Positions 18,725 to 27,449 of a DNA stretch of 56,063 nt are shown here, in pieces (positions within the stretch are counted from its first letter, which is position 1; every line of letters starts with the position of its first letter). The notes under the pieces were generated by a model that saw nothing but the letters and a program-made list of their open reading frames with translations, ran no database searches and was not told the origin of the DNA. Origin of the DNA: Nostoc sp. CMAA1605 (GTDB lineage: Bacteria > Cyanobacteriota > Cyanobacteriia > Cyanobacteriales > Nostocaceae); the NCBI RefSeq assembly GCF_021596505.1, contig NZ_PJIZ01000048.1:1-56063 (forward strand), in the 5' to 3' direction. The position numbers and the translations under genes were made by a program.

Positions 18725-20599
18725 TTATTCCACAGTCACTGATTTTGCTAAATTTCTGGGCTGGTCAACGTCTAAACCGCGACGGGCGGCGATGTGATAA
18801 GCCAAGAGTTGTAAAGGTACTACTGTAAGTATTGGCGATAGTAATTCATCGACTGATGAAACGGGTAGCAAATCATTAAAGATTTCCGCCGCTTCGCCAT
18901 CTTTTACAGGTGTTACACCAATTAACCGCGAATCTCTGGCTTTGGCTTCTTGGGCGTTAGAAATTACCTTTTCATACACATTACCAGGAACTGCGATCGC
19001 CACTACCGGAACTTTCGCATCTAATAAAGCAATGGGGCCATGTTTCATTTCCCCAGCCGGATAACCTTCAGCGTGAATGTAGCTGATTTCTTTTAATTTC
19101 AAAGCCCCCTCTAAAGCAATAGGGAAGTTAATCCCTCTACCTAAAAAGATGAAATCTTTGGTATCTGCAAAGTCATGGGCTAGATGTTCGGTTAATTGTT
19201 CTTGACTTTCTAATGTGTCTTCGATGGCTTGGGGAATTTGGCGCAAACCTTGGATGATCTCTGCAAGTTTTTCTGCTGGTAGAGTCTGACGGCGATCGCC
19301 TAAATCCAAAGCTAGGGCGTAAAATGCCATCAGTTGGGCAATAAAGGTTTTAGTAGCGGCTACACCAATTTCAATCCCTGCTAGGGTGTTGATGATATGA
19401 GACACCATCAAACCAAGACTGCTTTCTGGGCGGTTGGTAATGCCTAATAGTCTAGCTTTATATTCAGGCGTTAGTCCTTGGCGGCGTTCTTTTTCCATTG
19501 CTAAAGCCGCTAAGGTATCGGCGGTTTCCCCAGATTGGGTAACACCAATAATTAGGGTATTGGGTGTTAAAGGTGAGGGTGCATAGCGATACTCAGAAGC
19601 ATAATGCACCTGAGTGGGAATTCCCGCTAATTGTTCGAGTAAGTATTTACCGACTAAGGCGGCGTGCCAACTTGTACCGCAGGCAACGATATGAATTTGG
19701 GTTAAATCTGCATAAAATTCCTCTGGTAAACCCAAATTTACGCGCTCATGATCAAAGTATGCCTCTAAACTAGCTCTCACTACTCCAGGCTGTTCGTAAA
19801 TTTCCTTGAGCATGAAGTGTTTGAATCCCTGCTTCTCTACCATTGTGGGACTCAAGTTGAGCATTCGGGGCTGTTTTTTTAGCCTGTCGCCAGCAAAGTT
19901 ATAAATTTCTACGCCTAATGGTGTCAGACGAGCAATTTCACCATTTTCTAAGGGTAAGACGGCACGAGTATAAGCAACGATCGCCGGAGTATCGGAAGCG
20001 CAGAAAAATTCACCCTGGCCAAATCCTATGACTAAAGGTGCTTGTTGACGCACTACAATTAACTCGTCGGGATAATCAGCCGAAATAACTGCGATCGCAA
20101 ATGCCCCTTCTAAATGATTAGCTGCTTGACGTACTGCTTCTAAAAACAGGGAAGGAGAAAGGGGAACAGTCGGTGATGGAAGATTTTTTAAATATTCGGC
20201 AATCAGATGGGGAATTACTTCTGTATCCGTCTCAGAACGGAATTGATGCCCTTTACTTTTGAGTTCTTCGCGTAACTCACGGTAATTTTCAATAATCCCA
20301 TTTTGGACTACAGCAACTCGCATGGCTGTATCCATGTGGGGATGAGCATTATATTCTTCTGGTTTGCCGTGTGTTGCCCAGCGTGTATGACCGATACCTA
20401 TTTGGGCTGGAGTTGCTAACTGTTCTAGTTTAGAACGCAGGTTATGGAGTTTACCTTTAGCTCTAACACAATCTACCTCTCCTTCCCAAACAGTGGCAAC
20501 TCCGGCGGAATCATACCCCCGATATTCCAGTTTTTCTAGCCCAGACAATAAAATTTCTGTCGCCGCTTGAGTGCCAATATACCCTACTATGCCGCACAT
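18725..20599 (-). CDS. glmS: glucosamine-fructose-6-phosphate aminotransferase (isomerizing)
   Basis: A 624-residue enzyme making glucosamine-6-phosphate from fructose-6-phosphate and glutamine, the entry to cell-wall amino-sugar synthesis. The N-terminal glutaminase domain begins MCGIVGYIGT with the catalytic Cys2, and includes IGHTRWATHGKP and NGIIENYRELR. Two SIS sugar-binding domains follow (HIVACGTSWHAALVGKY, IGVTQSGETADTLAAL, then FLGRGINFPIALEGALKLKE). The C-terminus DQPRNLAKSVTVE is the intact family ending. Length and motifs are normal. Confidence 0.97.
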   Translation of the reverse strand: MCGIVGYIGTQAATEILLSGLEKLEYRGYDSAGVATVWEGEVDCVRAKGKLHNLRSKLEQLATPAQIGIGHTRWATHGKPEEYNAHPHMDTAMRVAVVQNGIIENYRELREELKSKGHQFRSETDTEVIPHLIAEYLKNLPSPTVPLSPSLFLEAVRQAANHLEGAFAIAVISADYPDELIVVRQQAPLVIGFGQGEFFCASDTPAIVAYTRAVLPLENGEIARLTPLGVEIYNFAGDRLKKQPRMLNLSPTMVEKQGFKHFMLKEIYEQPGVVRASLEAYFDHERVNLGLPEEFYADLTQIHIVACGTSWHAALVGKYLLEQLAGIPTQVHYASEYRYAPSPLTPNTLIIGVTQSGETADTLAALAMEKERRQGLTPEYKARLLGITNRPESSLGLMVSHIINTLAGIEIGVAATKTFIAQLMAFYALALDLGDRRQTLPAEKLAEIIQGLRQIPQAIEDTLESQEQLTEHLAHDFADTKDFIFLGRGINFPIALEGALKLKEISYIHAEGYPAGEMKHGPIALLDAKVPVVAIAVPGNVYEKVISNAQEAKARDSRLIGVTPVKDGEAAEIFNDLLPVSSVDELLSPILTVVPLQLLAYHIAARRGLDVDQPRNLAKSVTVE

Positions 20600-20977
20600 T
20601 GCTCACACCACCTTTTGTTCGGATAACTAAATCCAGTATAGTTGTTAGCACAAAAGTCGGTTCTTCTCAAAGGTAGAAGGTAGGAATTTAGGGGCGTGGA
20701 AGGCAGAAAAATTAATAGACATCTTGCACGAATAATTGAACACTCCGAATACATAAACTCCAGAGTTACCCTTCTGCGTTCTTCTTTGCACCTTTGCGCC
20801 TTTGCGCCTTTGCGTGAGCTTTTAAATAGTATTTTTAGCACCACCAAAATATTTATGCAAGAGGTTTAATGATTAGGGGAAAGGGCGCAGGGTGCAGGGT
20901 GCAGGGGGAGCAATTCCCTTACCCAGACTTCTCTTTGAGAAGCTAACGTGTAGCTTGCTTCCCTTCCAGGTAGGTCA
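20600..20977. other. 378-bp spacer with low-complexity repeats
   Basis: Between glmS and rph, both leftward. It contains a CTTTGCGC-type tandem run near 20787-20815 and a GCAGGGT/GGTGCAGG run near 20886-20908. A short GAAGC/GCTTGCTTC-type repeat lies near 20930-20965. A leftward open frame at 20587-20847 is made of these repeats and is not credible as a gene. Confidence 0.45.
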
Positions 20978-21712
20978 TTAAAATAAATTTTCCCAATTTG
21001 GAATTGCGTCTCTTTGGGCAATTAATAATTGTTGGATGCCTTTTTCGGCGTAATCTAGTAGCTGGTTTAATTGAGTGCGGGTAAAACTGCCTTTTTCAGC
21101 TGTACCTTGAGTCTCGATGAAACCTAAATTTTGATTCATGACTACGTTAAAGTCCACTGTAGCGGCGACATCTTCTATATAGTTCAAGTCTAAAAACGCC
21201 TCTTGTTCTAATAAGCCGACGGAAACAGCTGCTACCTGTCCACACAGGGGCGATCGCTCTAACACTCCTCGCTGCAATAATTGGGAAATAGCATGAGCTA
21301 ACGCCACAAATCCCCCCGTAATCGCTGCTGTTCTTGTACCTGCATCAGCTTGCAGCACATCCGCATCTACCGTTAAAGTCCTCTCTCCCAAAGCCTCAAA
21401 ATCTATCGCCGCCCTCAAACTACGTCCAATCAATCTTTGAATTTCTTGTGTTCTACCAGACAACTTCAATAATTCTCTTTCCTGACGTTGTTGTGTCGCT
21501 GAGGGTAACATCCGGTACTCAGCAGTTAACCACCCTTGACCTGTTCCTGACAAAAACCTGGGAACACCTTCAGCAACGCTAACAGTACACAATACTTTAG
21601 TCTCACCACATACTGTCAACACAGAACCAGGTGCGAATCGAGTAAATTCAGATTCAAAGGATACAGGACGGAGTTCATAGGGTTTTCGACCGTCGGGACG
21701 CTGCCAAGCCAT
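20978..21712 (-). CDS. rph: ribonuclease PH
   Basis: A 244-residue phosphorolytic 3'-5' exoribonuclease that trims tRNA 3' ends. Signatures: [57 protein letters not shown] and [20 protein letters not shown] start it at ATG 21712 (MAWQRPDGR), which gives the usual family length and has GAGG upstream; an in-frame ATG at 21796 would add 28 unconserved residues. It acts on RNA in the cytoplasm, probably as a hexamer. Confidence 0.95.
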   Translation of the reverse strand: MAWQRPDGRKPYELRPVSFESEFTRFAPGSVLTVCGETKVLCTVSVAEGVPRFLSGTGQGWLTAEYRMLPSATQQRQERELLKLSGRTQEIQRLIGRSLRAAIDFEALGERTLTVDADVLQADAGTRTAAITGGFVALAHAISQLLQRGVLERSPLCGQVAAVSVGLLEQEAFLDLNYIEDVAATVDFNVVMNQNLGFIETQGTAEKGSFTRTQLNQLLDYAEKGIQQLLIAQRDAIPNWENLF

Positions 21713-22022
21713 CAGAGATGCCTCTATATCTTGTTTGTAAAACTGTACTTTAGAACAGCTATCAGGTATACGGTGGAGGGTTATAAAGGACACCAATGCT
21801 TTTCACCAATTGGTGTGGTGTTTCGCAGGTATGACTTTACCCAACACAGTTTACTGTTCACTGTTAAAGTTACTTTAGTATCGCCACTCATACTGAGTCT
21901 GTATCTTAAGGTCAGCATCTCTAGCTGAAGACAAAGTCATAAGATTGAAATTAAAGTGTAAGTCTTATTGTGTAATAAACAATCACTAATCCAGAAAAAT
22001 TTTAGGATAACTAAAGACTGAT

Positions 22023-22607
22023 TTAAGAAGTTTCCAACAACGTTAAAATATTTTGCAAAACTAGCTCTGGTAATTGATCACCATTAATCGTTAACAAACG
22101 GCGGCGGCGGTCATAATACTCTAAAATAGGCACAGTACGGTCATAAAAAATCTCTACCCGACGCTGTACAATCTCTGGTTGGTCATCTGGTAGAGAGCGA
22201 CCCAAAGAGCGACTCACCATCACCGCTTCTGGGACTTGTAAGTAAATTGCCCAATCTAACTTTTGTCCCAATTCATCCAACAAAAAATCTAATTCCTCCG
22301 CCTGAAACGCAGTTCGGGGATAACCTTCCAAAATCCAACCACCACTAACATCAGGTTTTTTCAGTCGCAACCGAATTAATTCAATAATCATTTCATCCGG
22401 TACTAGTTCCCCCTTAGATACATAGGGTTGTGCATAGCGGCCAAGTTCACCCAAATTAGCATAGACACTTTCCAAAGTCTTACCGCCGGATATTGCTTCC
22501 CGTAACATCTCCCCTGTAGAAATCTCTGGTACTTCAAAATATCTCGCTAATCTTTGCGCTTGTGTACTCTTCCCTGATCCTGAGCCTCCTAGAATTACTA
22601 GTCTCAC
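22023..22607 (-). CDS. adenylate kinase family protein
   Basis: A 194-residue P-loop kinase. Motifs: MRLVILGGSGSGKSTQAQRL (P-loop), ISTGEMLREAI (AMP-binding), and GWILEGYPRTAFQAEELDFLLD. The lid is short (SRSLGRSLPDDQPEIVQRR) without zinc-binding cysteines. It should interconvert AMP, ATP and ADP. Cyanobacteria usually have more than one such gene, and here it is not in the ribosomal-protein cluster where the main adk usually sits, so I leave the symbol open. Confidence 0.85.
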   Translation of the reverse strand: MRLVILGGSGSGKSTQAQRLARYFEVPEISTGEMLREAISGGKTLESVYANLGELGRYAQPYVSKGELVPDEMIIELIRLRLKKPDVSGGWILEGYPRTAFQAEELDFLLDELGQKLDWAIYLQVPEAVMVSRSLGRSLPDDQPEIVQRRVEIFYDRTVPILEYYDRRRRLLTINGDQLPELVLQNILTLLETS

Positions 22608-22938
22608 AACTATTCACTCCTCAACCCGTCACATTTACCACATAATAAGTTTGTTTTGCCCAACCGTGTAGAAAATCTCACATTTAACCCAAGAGTCATA
22701 CTGTTTACCTTCTGGTTCAAAGCAGCAGCAACTAAAGGGAGTAGGAAAACACCAAGCAATCCCCAATCCCCACTCCCTCATATCACTCTTGACTTCCGCA
22801 CAACCTAGTGTTTGACTTATAGAGCAGATTGCCAGGTTGATCAAACTGAGCAAAAACAAATTGATTATACAGGTGATTTTCTCAAAGGAATCTCTGCTAA
22901 ATCTGATGAATTTATTGTGATTTTTTGAAATTTATCCT
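22608..22938. other. 331-bp divergent promoter region
   Basis: Between the leftward adenylate kinase and the rightward CobA-like gene. A leftward open frame (22635-22859) has no ribosome site and an unlikely composition. I see no repeat, riboswitch or clear promoter boxes. Confidence 0.4.
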
Positions 22939-23475
22939 ATGGTTGCCCAGTTAGAAACTCCCAGTGCGAATTCCACTCCTAGCCTACTGCATCCAATTGA
23001 AGGTCTGGTGCAAGTCTTCACCAGCACTCACCGCAACTTTTTCACCAGCGTCATGGGACAAGCACTCAGAATTGCTGGACAAGGTACACCAGTTTTGATA
23101 GTACAGTTTCTCAAAGGTGGCATTAAACAAGGACACGATCGCCCGATTCAGTTAGGACAAAATTTAGATTGGTTACGCTGTGACTTACCCCGTTGCATTG
23201 ATACACCACATCTAGATGAATCTGAACACCAAGCTTTACAAAAATTATGGCAACACACACAGCAGGTAGTAAACGAGGGCAAATATTCTCTGGTTGTCCT
23301 CGATGAGTTAAGTTTGGCGATTCACTTTGGTTTAATTGCTGAATCAGAGGTTTTGGCTTTTCTCTCGCAACGCCCTTCTCATGTAGATATTATTCTTACT
23401 GGTACAGAAATGCTGTCGTCTATTCTCGATGTAGCTGATCAAATTACCGAAATTCGTCGCTCTCATCGCCCCTAA
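22939..23475 (+). CDS. CobA/CobO-like P-loop-fold protein with a degenerate P-loop
   Basis: A 178-residue protein with the layout of ATP:corrinoid adenosyltransferases (CobA/CobO/BtuR). LRIAGQGTPVLIVQFLKGG and SLVVLDELSLAIHFGLI align with conserved family blocks, and HVDIILTGTEM with the strand after Walker B. The N-terminal nucleotide loop, normally G-x-G-K-G-K-T-T, reads FTSTHRNFFTS (about residues 27-37), with no glycine or lysine. It therefore probably cannot bind ATP as CobA does and may be a regulatory or pseudoenzyme member. Its reading frame is intact. It is 86 bp upstream of dcd on the same strand. Confidence 0.75.
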   Translation: MVAQLETPSANSTPSLLHPIEGLVQVFTSTHRNFFTSVMGQALRIAGQGTPVLIVQFLKGGIKQGHDRPIQLGQNLDWLRCDLPRCIDTPHLDESEHQALQKLWQHTQQVVNEGKYSLVVLDELSLAIHFGLIAESEVLAFLSQRPSHVDIILTGTEMLSSILDVADQITEIRRSHRP

Positions 23476-23561
23476 ACAAATCGGCACTAAACAAATCTAC
23501 TCTCAACAAAATACACAGTTCACGATATCCTAGTATTTCCGTTTATATTAATTGTGAACTT

Positions 23562-24143
23562 GTGATTAAAAACGATATCTGGATTACTGAGATGGCTCAA
23601 AAAGGAATGATTTCTCCTTTTGAGCCAGGTTTAATTAGTAAATCTGAGCAATTACCTGTCATTTCCTATGGTTTAAGCAGTTTTGGCTATGACATCAGAT
23701 TATCATCAAGAGATTTCCGTATTTTTAGGCATATTCCTGGAACTGTAGTAGATCCCAAGAATTTTAATCCTGAAAACTTGGAGGAAACTAAACTTCATCA
23801 AGATGCTAACGGTAGCTATTTTATTCTCCCAGCTCACTCGTATGGTCTTGGCGTTGCTCTTGAAAGGTTAGAAATACCAGATAACATTACAGTAATTTGC
23901 ATAGGTAAAAGCACTTATGCAAGGTGTGGTATAATTGCTAACGTTACACCTGCTGAGGCAGCTTGGCGCGGTTACTTAACACTAGAATTGTCGAATGCTT
24001 CCAGTGCCGATTGTCGGATTTATGCCAATGAGGGCATAGTGCAACTTATGTTCTTGGAAGGAGAACCTTGCGAAGTGAGTTATCAAACACGTCAGGGAAA
24101 ATATCAAGACCAATTACAAATGGTAACTCTTGCTAAAGTGTAA
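23562..24143 (+). CDS. dcd: dCTP deaminase
   Basis: A 193-residue enzyme converting dCTP to dUTP, the source of dUMP for thymidylate synthesis. It starts at GTG 23562. The core is ISYGLSSFGYDIRLSSRDF, then the nucleotide loop GKSTYARCGIIANVTPAEA with Ser and Arg, then WRGYLTLELSN containing the catalytic Glu, and YANEGIVQLMF. Length is normal. It fits functionally with thyX downstream at 25523. Confidence 0.93.
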   Translation: MIKNDIWITEMAQKGMISPFEPGLISKSEQLPVISYGLSSFGYDIRLSSRDFRIFRHIPGTVVDPKNFNPENLEETKLHQDANGSYFILPAHSYGLGVALERLEIPDNITVICIGKSTYARCGIIANVTPAEAAWRGYLTLELSNASSADCRIYANEGIVQLMFLEGEPCEVSYQTRQGKYQDQLQMVTLAKV

Positions 24144-24155
24144 ATTACCAAAGAA

Positions 24156-24854
24156 TCATTGATTTCGACTTTTATTGACTTGAGGCAAATTTTGTGTTTC
24201 TTGTGGTTTTAATATCTGAACAATCTGAGTTATGGTTAAAAGTATAGTTACAATAGTCAGTAAAATAGTGAAATATGTTTGATTGACTTCAATAAAATCT
24301 CTAGCTTTACTGAATAAATCCTTGTTAGGATTTCCACGAATTTTTTTACCATCTTTTTTGTAAGGAATAACACCCTCTTTTACATCGAGTAAATAGAGTG
24401 TACAAAACTTCTGTCCTTTCTCAAGAAAGATGGTTCTTTTACCTAAGTTGAAAACTGTAATAGAAAGCTTTCCTCTATATCCAGGGTCTATCTTGGATGA
24501 AGTATTAGACAAGCCATCTTGTAAGAGAGACACCTTTGGAACTACATGACCAAATCTAGATTTTGGAAAATGGACTGTTTCAGATGTCTCAATTATCACG
24601 GCAGATCCGGGTTGAAGAGATATCTTGCCGTTATCTAATAAATCAGTCTTCCCAGAATCTCTATGATCTCTATATTCACTACCTACTCTTAAGTCATAGC
24701 TTGCATTACTAGATTCTGTATCGCTAATTTGGGTTGTGTCAAGGTTTTGTACAAAAATCACATCTCCATTGATACCCCCTGCTTCATCATACTCTTGTTG
24801 GCTTTTCACCACTGTTCTATTGCTACCATCCAATATAAATGGGACAACACTCAT
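24156..24854 (-). CDS. dCTP deaminase/dUTPase-like protein with a C-terminal membrane anchor
   Basis: A 232-residue protein converging on dcd with only 12 bp between the stop codons. Residues about 50-155 have the trimeric dUTPase/Dcd fold: ASYDLRVGSEYRDHRD, then a PKVSLLQDGLSNTSSKIDPG block, then YRGKLSITVFNLGKRTIF. The IDPGYRG aspartate is kept, but where Dcd has the catalytic Glu (LEF/LEL before N) this has T (SITVFN). So deamination is unlikely; dUTPase-like hydrolysis or nucleotide sensing remains possible. Residues about 195-215 (TILLTIVTILLTITQIV) form one transmembrane helix near the C-terminus, putting the domain on the cytoplasmic face. The combination is unusual. Confidence 0.7.
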   Translation of the reverse strand: MSVVPFILDGSNRTVVKSQQEYDEAGGINGDVIFVQNLDTTQISDTESSNASYDLRVGSEYRDHRDSGKTDLLDNGKISLQPGSAVIIETSETVHFPKSRFGHVVPKVSLLQDGLSNTSSKIDPGYRGKLSITVFNLGKRTIFLEKGQKFCTLYLLDVKEGVIPYKKDGKKIRGNPNKDLFSKARDFIEVNQTYFTILLTIVTILLTITQIVQILKPQETQNLPQVNKSRNQ

Positions 24855-24874
24855 AATAGTTGTTGCTCTTAAAA

Positions 24875-24918
24875 TACTGCTACTTGATTATACTGCTACT
24901 TGATTATACTGCTACTTT
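24875..24918. repeat. 16-bp tandem repeat, about 2.7 copies
   Basis: TACTGCTACTTGATTA is repeated at 24875-24890 and 24891-24906, with a partial third copy from 24907. It lies immediately upstream of the membrane-anchored Dcd-like gene, in its promoter region. Confidence 0.7.
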
Positions 24919-25115
24919 TTAGTAATGTATTGCACACAGTATTTATTTAATAAGCTTAAATCTATGTAACAAGAAGGTCTTGAAATTAAATTTCAGGAGC
25001 AGCAAAAGATAGTAAATTTACCGAAAGTCAAGACAATTCAAAATTAATAAGCTTCGTGTTCATATCACAGCGAATTTTGCTCAAATACTAATTTATGAGA
25101 ATTTTTAGCTTATCA

Positions 25116-25241
25116 CTAAAATTCTCCATCTTTTATACCACGCCAGCCCATGTCTTCCACATTTTTCACTGAATGTTGTGCATCGATAAAGGGCTTTTTT
25201 AATTTCTTGCTCAATAGATTTTCATCAAGCAGAACTAACAT
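25116..25241 (-). pseudogene. truncated DUF5615 PIN-like toxin
   Basis: ATG 25241 opens a 41-residue frame: MLVLLDENLLSKKLKKPF, then SVKNVEDMGWRGIKDGEF and a stop at 25116-25118. This is the N-terminal part of the DUF5615 (PIN-like, Mut7-C) toxin family, normally about 110-120 residues, with the first catalytic Asp-Glu-Asn. The remaining two thirds are absent or unrecognisable upstream of 25116. It overlaps the end of the DUF433 antitoxin gene by 17 bp, the usual arrangement of the pair. The toxin is therefore probably dead. Confidence 0.7.
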
Positions 25242-25476
25242 AATTAATTTCCTCTTTATTTAACATTGCCTTAGCAATTACCTCTAAAACTTGTAAAACT
25301 TGAGTTTGCAAATGTGGAAAGTCTTCTAAAAATTCGGTTAGACCTGCTTCGCCTTCTAGATAATCGAAAAAAGTCTGCAATGGAACTCTTGTTCCAACGA
25401 ATACAAGAGTTCCACTCATAATCTCTGGATTAGATTCGGTAATTTGACGATCGCACAGCACTTTTTGAATATCCAT
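25225..25476 (-). CDS. DUF433 antitoxin
   Basis: An 83-residue DUF433 protein: the core reads SNPEIMSGTLVFVGTRVPLQ, then FFDYLEGEAGLTEFLEDFPH. DUF433 proteins are VapB-like antitoxins with a DNA-binding helix-turn-helix, paired with DUF5615 toxins. The gene appears complete although its toxin partner (25116-25241) is truncated, so this is an orphaned antitoxin. It lies 46 bp downstream of thyX on the same strand. Confidence 0.8.
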   Translation of the reverse strand: MDIQKVLCDRQITESNPEIMSGTLVFVGTRVPLQTFFDYLEGEAGLTEFLEDFPHLQTQVLQVLEVIAKAMLNKEEINYVSSA

Positions 25477-25522
25477 CGTCTTGCAGTGGGGATTTAGACA
25501 TCATCTAGATTTTAATCTAGCT

Positions 25523-26245
25523 CTAAGGTGCTAATCTGCCCTTGCCTAAACGAGTTTTTTCATACCACTGAGCAAGCGCGGGAGTCCATTGTTCAAAATG
25601 CGGCCACATCAGTTCGCACAATTTCTGAATTTCCAGTTGAGCATCTTTCTTATTTCTCAAGTCGCAAAAATGCAAAAATGAACGCAAATTAAAGCTGACT
25701 ACAAAATGTTGACGATAATCAAAGGGAACTTTACCTCTGGCGTGTTCTTCTGACATTCCCCCTTCAAAATCAGCTTTATATCGTTTAGCAGCTTCCAAAC
25801 ACCACTCTAAATCAGAGGCTCTTTGCTCAGGAGAATAGTAATATTTTTTACCTTGCCTGTCTGTATAATAACCAACTGGGCGTAGGTAAAAAACGTCTTC
25901 AATGTCTTTTCTACCTTCGACTACATCAATAAACTGTTCACCTGTATACCTAAAGGATTGAACATCAAATGATACCGCTACTCTGTGAGTACGCGCTTGT
26001 TGCATGACACTATGAGGAAAATAACCGCAGTTGAAGACAATTTGAGGATGTTCTAGCGGCCCGTAATGTCCTCTTTCGCCTGCTAATAGTCGTTTAACAA
26101 TAATTTCGCCGCATTCTGACTCCGAAGGCCAAGAGTCACGTTCGTCAAACACGAACCCATCTGTATAGTCTTGGTGCATGGCTGCATAAATCACCTGCTG
26201 GGGGTTTGGTGTTTTAGCTATAACTTCTACTCGGAATCGATCCAT
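25523..26245 (-). CDS. thyX: flavin-dependent thymidylate synthase
   Basis: A 240-residue FAD-dependent enzyme making dTMP from dUMP with methylenetetrahydrofolate. The ThyX signature region is QARTHRVAVSFDVQSFRYTG, a cyanobacterial form of the RHR-x7-S motif, here with THR and one extra residue before the Ser. FNLRSFLHFCDLRNKKDAQLE is the conserved C-terminal dUMP-binding block. It works with dcd, which supplies dUTP/dUMP. It is divergent from the hli gene. Confidence 0.93.
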   Translation of the reverse strand: MDRFRVEVIAKTPNPQQVIYAAMHQDYTDGFVFDERDSWPSESECGEIIVKRLLAGERGHYGPLEHPQIVFNCGYFPHSVMQQARTHRVAVSFDVQSFRYTGEQFIDVVEGRKDIEDVFYLRPVGYYTDRQGKKYYYSPEQRASDLEWCLEAAKRYKADFEGGMSEEHARGKVPFDYRQHFVVSFNLRSFLHFCDLRNKKDAQLEIQKLCELMWPHFEQWTPALAQWYEKTRLGKGRLAP

Positions 26246-26355
26246 TGGCTTTTGAACGGTTGATTTGTATTTGTTCTGGGAGGGTGGTTTTTAACCCGAC
26301 TCACAATCATATCTCTTTGGACAGATTAAGATGCTTTACAAAAATTTATATATTT

Positions 26356-26371
26356 GTTACAGTTTGTTACA
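26356..26371 (+). promoter_or_regulatory. HLR1-like box (RpaB site) in front of the hli gene
   Basis: Two direct copies of GTTACA (26356-26361 and 26366-26371) lie 4 nt apart, matching the HLR1 consensus of two TTACA half-sites spaced for RpaB, except that the first spacer base is G. It ends 24 bp before the ATG. A possible -10 (CATAAA, 26373-26378) follows directly, so bound RpaB would cover the -35 area, as expected for repression in low light. Confidence 0.65.
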
Positions 26372-26395
26372 TCATAAATAACTGGGAAAAACAAA

Positions 26396-26611
26396 ATGCG
26401 TACAAACAATGCCATCGTTGACGATCAAGGTTTAATGAATAATTTCGCGATTGAGCCAAAGGTGTATGTAGATGAACAAGGCGATCGCACCGGCTTCACT
26501 CCCTATGCAGAATTACTCAATGGTCGTTTAGCCATGATTGGGTTTATTGCTCTAATTGCTTTAGAAGTGTTTACAGGACATGGTATTTTTGGTTTCTTCT
26601 CAAATCTATAA
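26396..26611 (+). CDS. high-light-inducible protein (Hlip/SCP)
   Basis: A 71-residue one-helix chlorophyll a/b-binding-family protein. The single membrane helix carries the pigment motif ELLNGRLAMIGFIALIAL, followed by TGHGIFGFF. Hlips sit in the thylakoid membrane, bind chlorophyll and carotenoid, and dissipate excess energy, often beside photosystem II assembly intermediates. The HLR1 box upstream fits high-light induction. A perfect palindrome 47 bp after the stop may terminate it. Confidence 0.95.
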   Translation: MRTNNAIVDDQGLMNNFAIEPKVYVDEQGDRTGFTPYAELLNGRLAMIGFIALIALEVFTGHGIFGFFSNL

Positions 26612-26658
26612 AAATAATAAAATCTTAAGTTTTGTAAAAATAGTAAATTAACAAAATC

Positions 26659-26682
26659 AGAGACAGGAAATTTCCTGTCTCT
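26659..26682 (+). terminator. 24-bp perfect palindrome after hli
   Basis: AGAGACAGGAAA (26659-26670) is followed directly by its reverse complement TTTCCTGTCTCT (26671-26682). As RNA it would fold to a stem of about 10 bp with a tight loop, followed by TTAATGT. Likely the hli terminator, or a dispersed palindrome used as one. Confidence 0.5.
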
Positions 26683-26867
26683 TAATGTATTCAGACTTTT
26701 GTGATATTTTGACAGTGACCAAGGGCAGAAGAAACAGACTAAACCAATTCTCTAAAATTTGCCTATAGATTCTTGTTTGAGAGACTCTTTTAAACTTCAT
26801 CTGTCTGAATTGCCAATTGGTATCATTTTGTTCCTGTAACCTCATAATCTGTCACCTTTCACAAATT

Positions 26868-27449
26868 ATGGTTTTAACTGCTTCTACCATGTTGCCATTA
26901 GGCACAAAAGCACCAGATTTTCATCTACCTGAAGTAGTGTCTGGCAAAATAATTTCCCTAGCTAGTTTTGCCGAGCAAAAAGTTTTGTTAGTGATGTTTA
27001 TTTGTCGTCATTGCCCATTTGTGAAGCATATTCAAGACGAAATTACCAAGCTAGGAGAAGATTATCGCACGAGTGATTTAGCGATCGCCGCTATTAGCTC
27101 TAACGATGCTGAAAAATATCCAGATGACGCGCCTGACTCCCTCAAAGCATTAGCCATAGAAAAGGGATGGCAATTTCCGGTATGCTACGACGAAACCCAG
27201 GCCATAGCCAAAGCCTATACAGCCGCTTGTACACCTGACTTTTTCGTGTTTGATGCAGAACGCAAACTTGTGTATCGCGGACAGTTAGACGATAGTCGTC
27301 CCAGTAACGGTAAACCAGTCACAGGCGCAGATTTACGTGCTGCGATTGATGCCGCTTTAGCCAGTCAACCTGTGACTATTGAACAAAAGCCTAGCATTGG
27401 TTGCAATATCAAATGGAAAGCGGGGAATGAACCCAGTTATTTTGGGTAG
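26868..27449 (+). CDS. thioredoxin-fold (AhpC/TSA-like) redoxin
   Basis: A 193-residue protein of the peroxiredoxin/TlpA-like thioredoxin fold. It begins MLPLGTKAPDFHLPEV and has a C-x-x-C-type pair in FICRHCPFVKHIQDEI. IAAISSNDAEKYPDDAPDS and KAYTAACTPDFFVFD are the other conserved blocks, the latter including the cis-Pro region. No signal peptide if started at ATG 26868; an upstream in-frame start would add a poorly conserved hydrophobic stretch. Substrate unknown; probably a thiol oxidoreductase. Confidence 0.85.
   Translation: MVLTASTMLPLGTKAPDFHLPEVVSGKIISLASFAEQKVLLVMFICRHCPFVKHIQDEITKLGEDYRTSDLAIAAISSNDAEKYPDDAPDSLKALAIEKGWQFPVCYDETQAIAKAYTAACTPDFFVFDAERKLVYRGQLDDSRPSNGKPVTGADLRAAIDAALASQPVTIEQKPSIGCNIKWKAGNEPSYFG

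Noticed and set aside
22635..22859. 74-codon leftward open frame before the CobA-like gene
   Set aside because: No ribosome site, odd composition with clustered Cys and Phe, and no recognisable motif.
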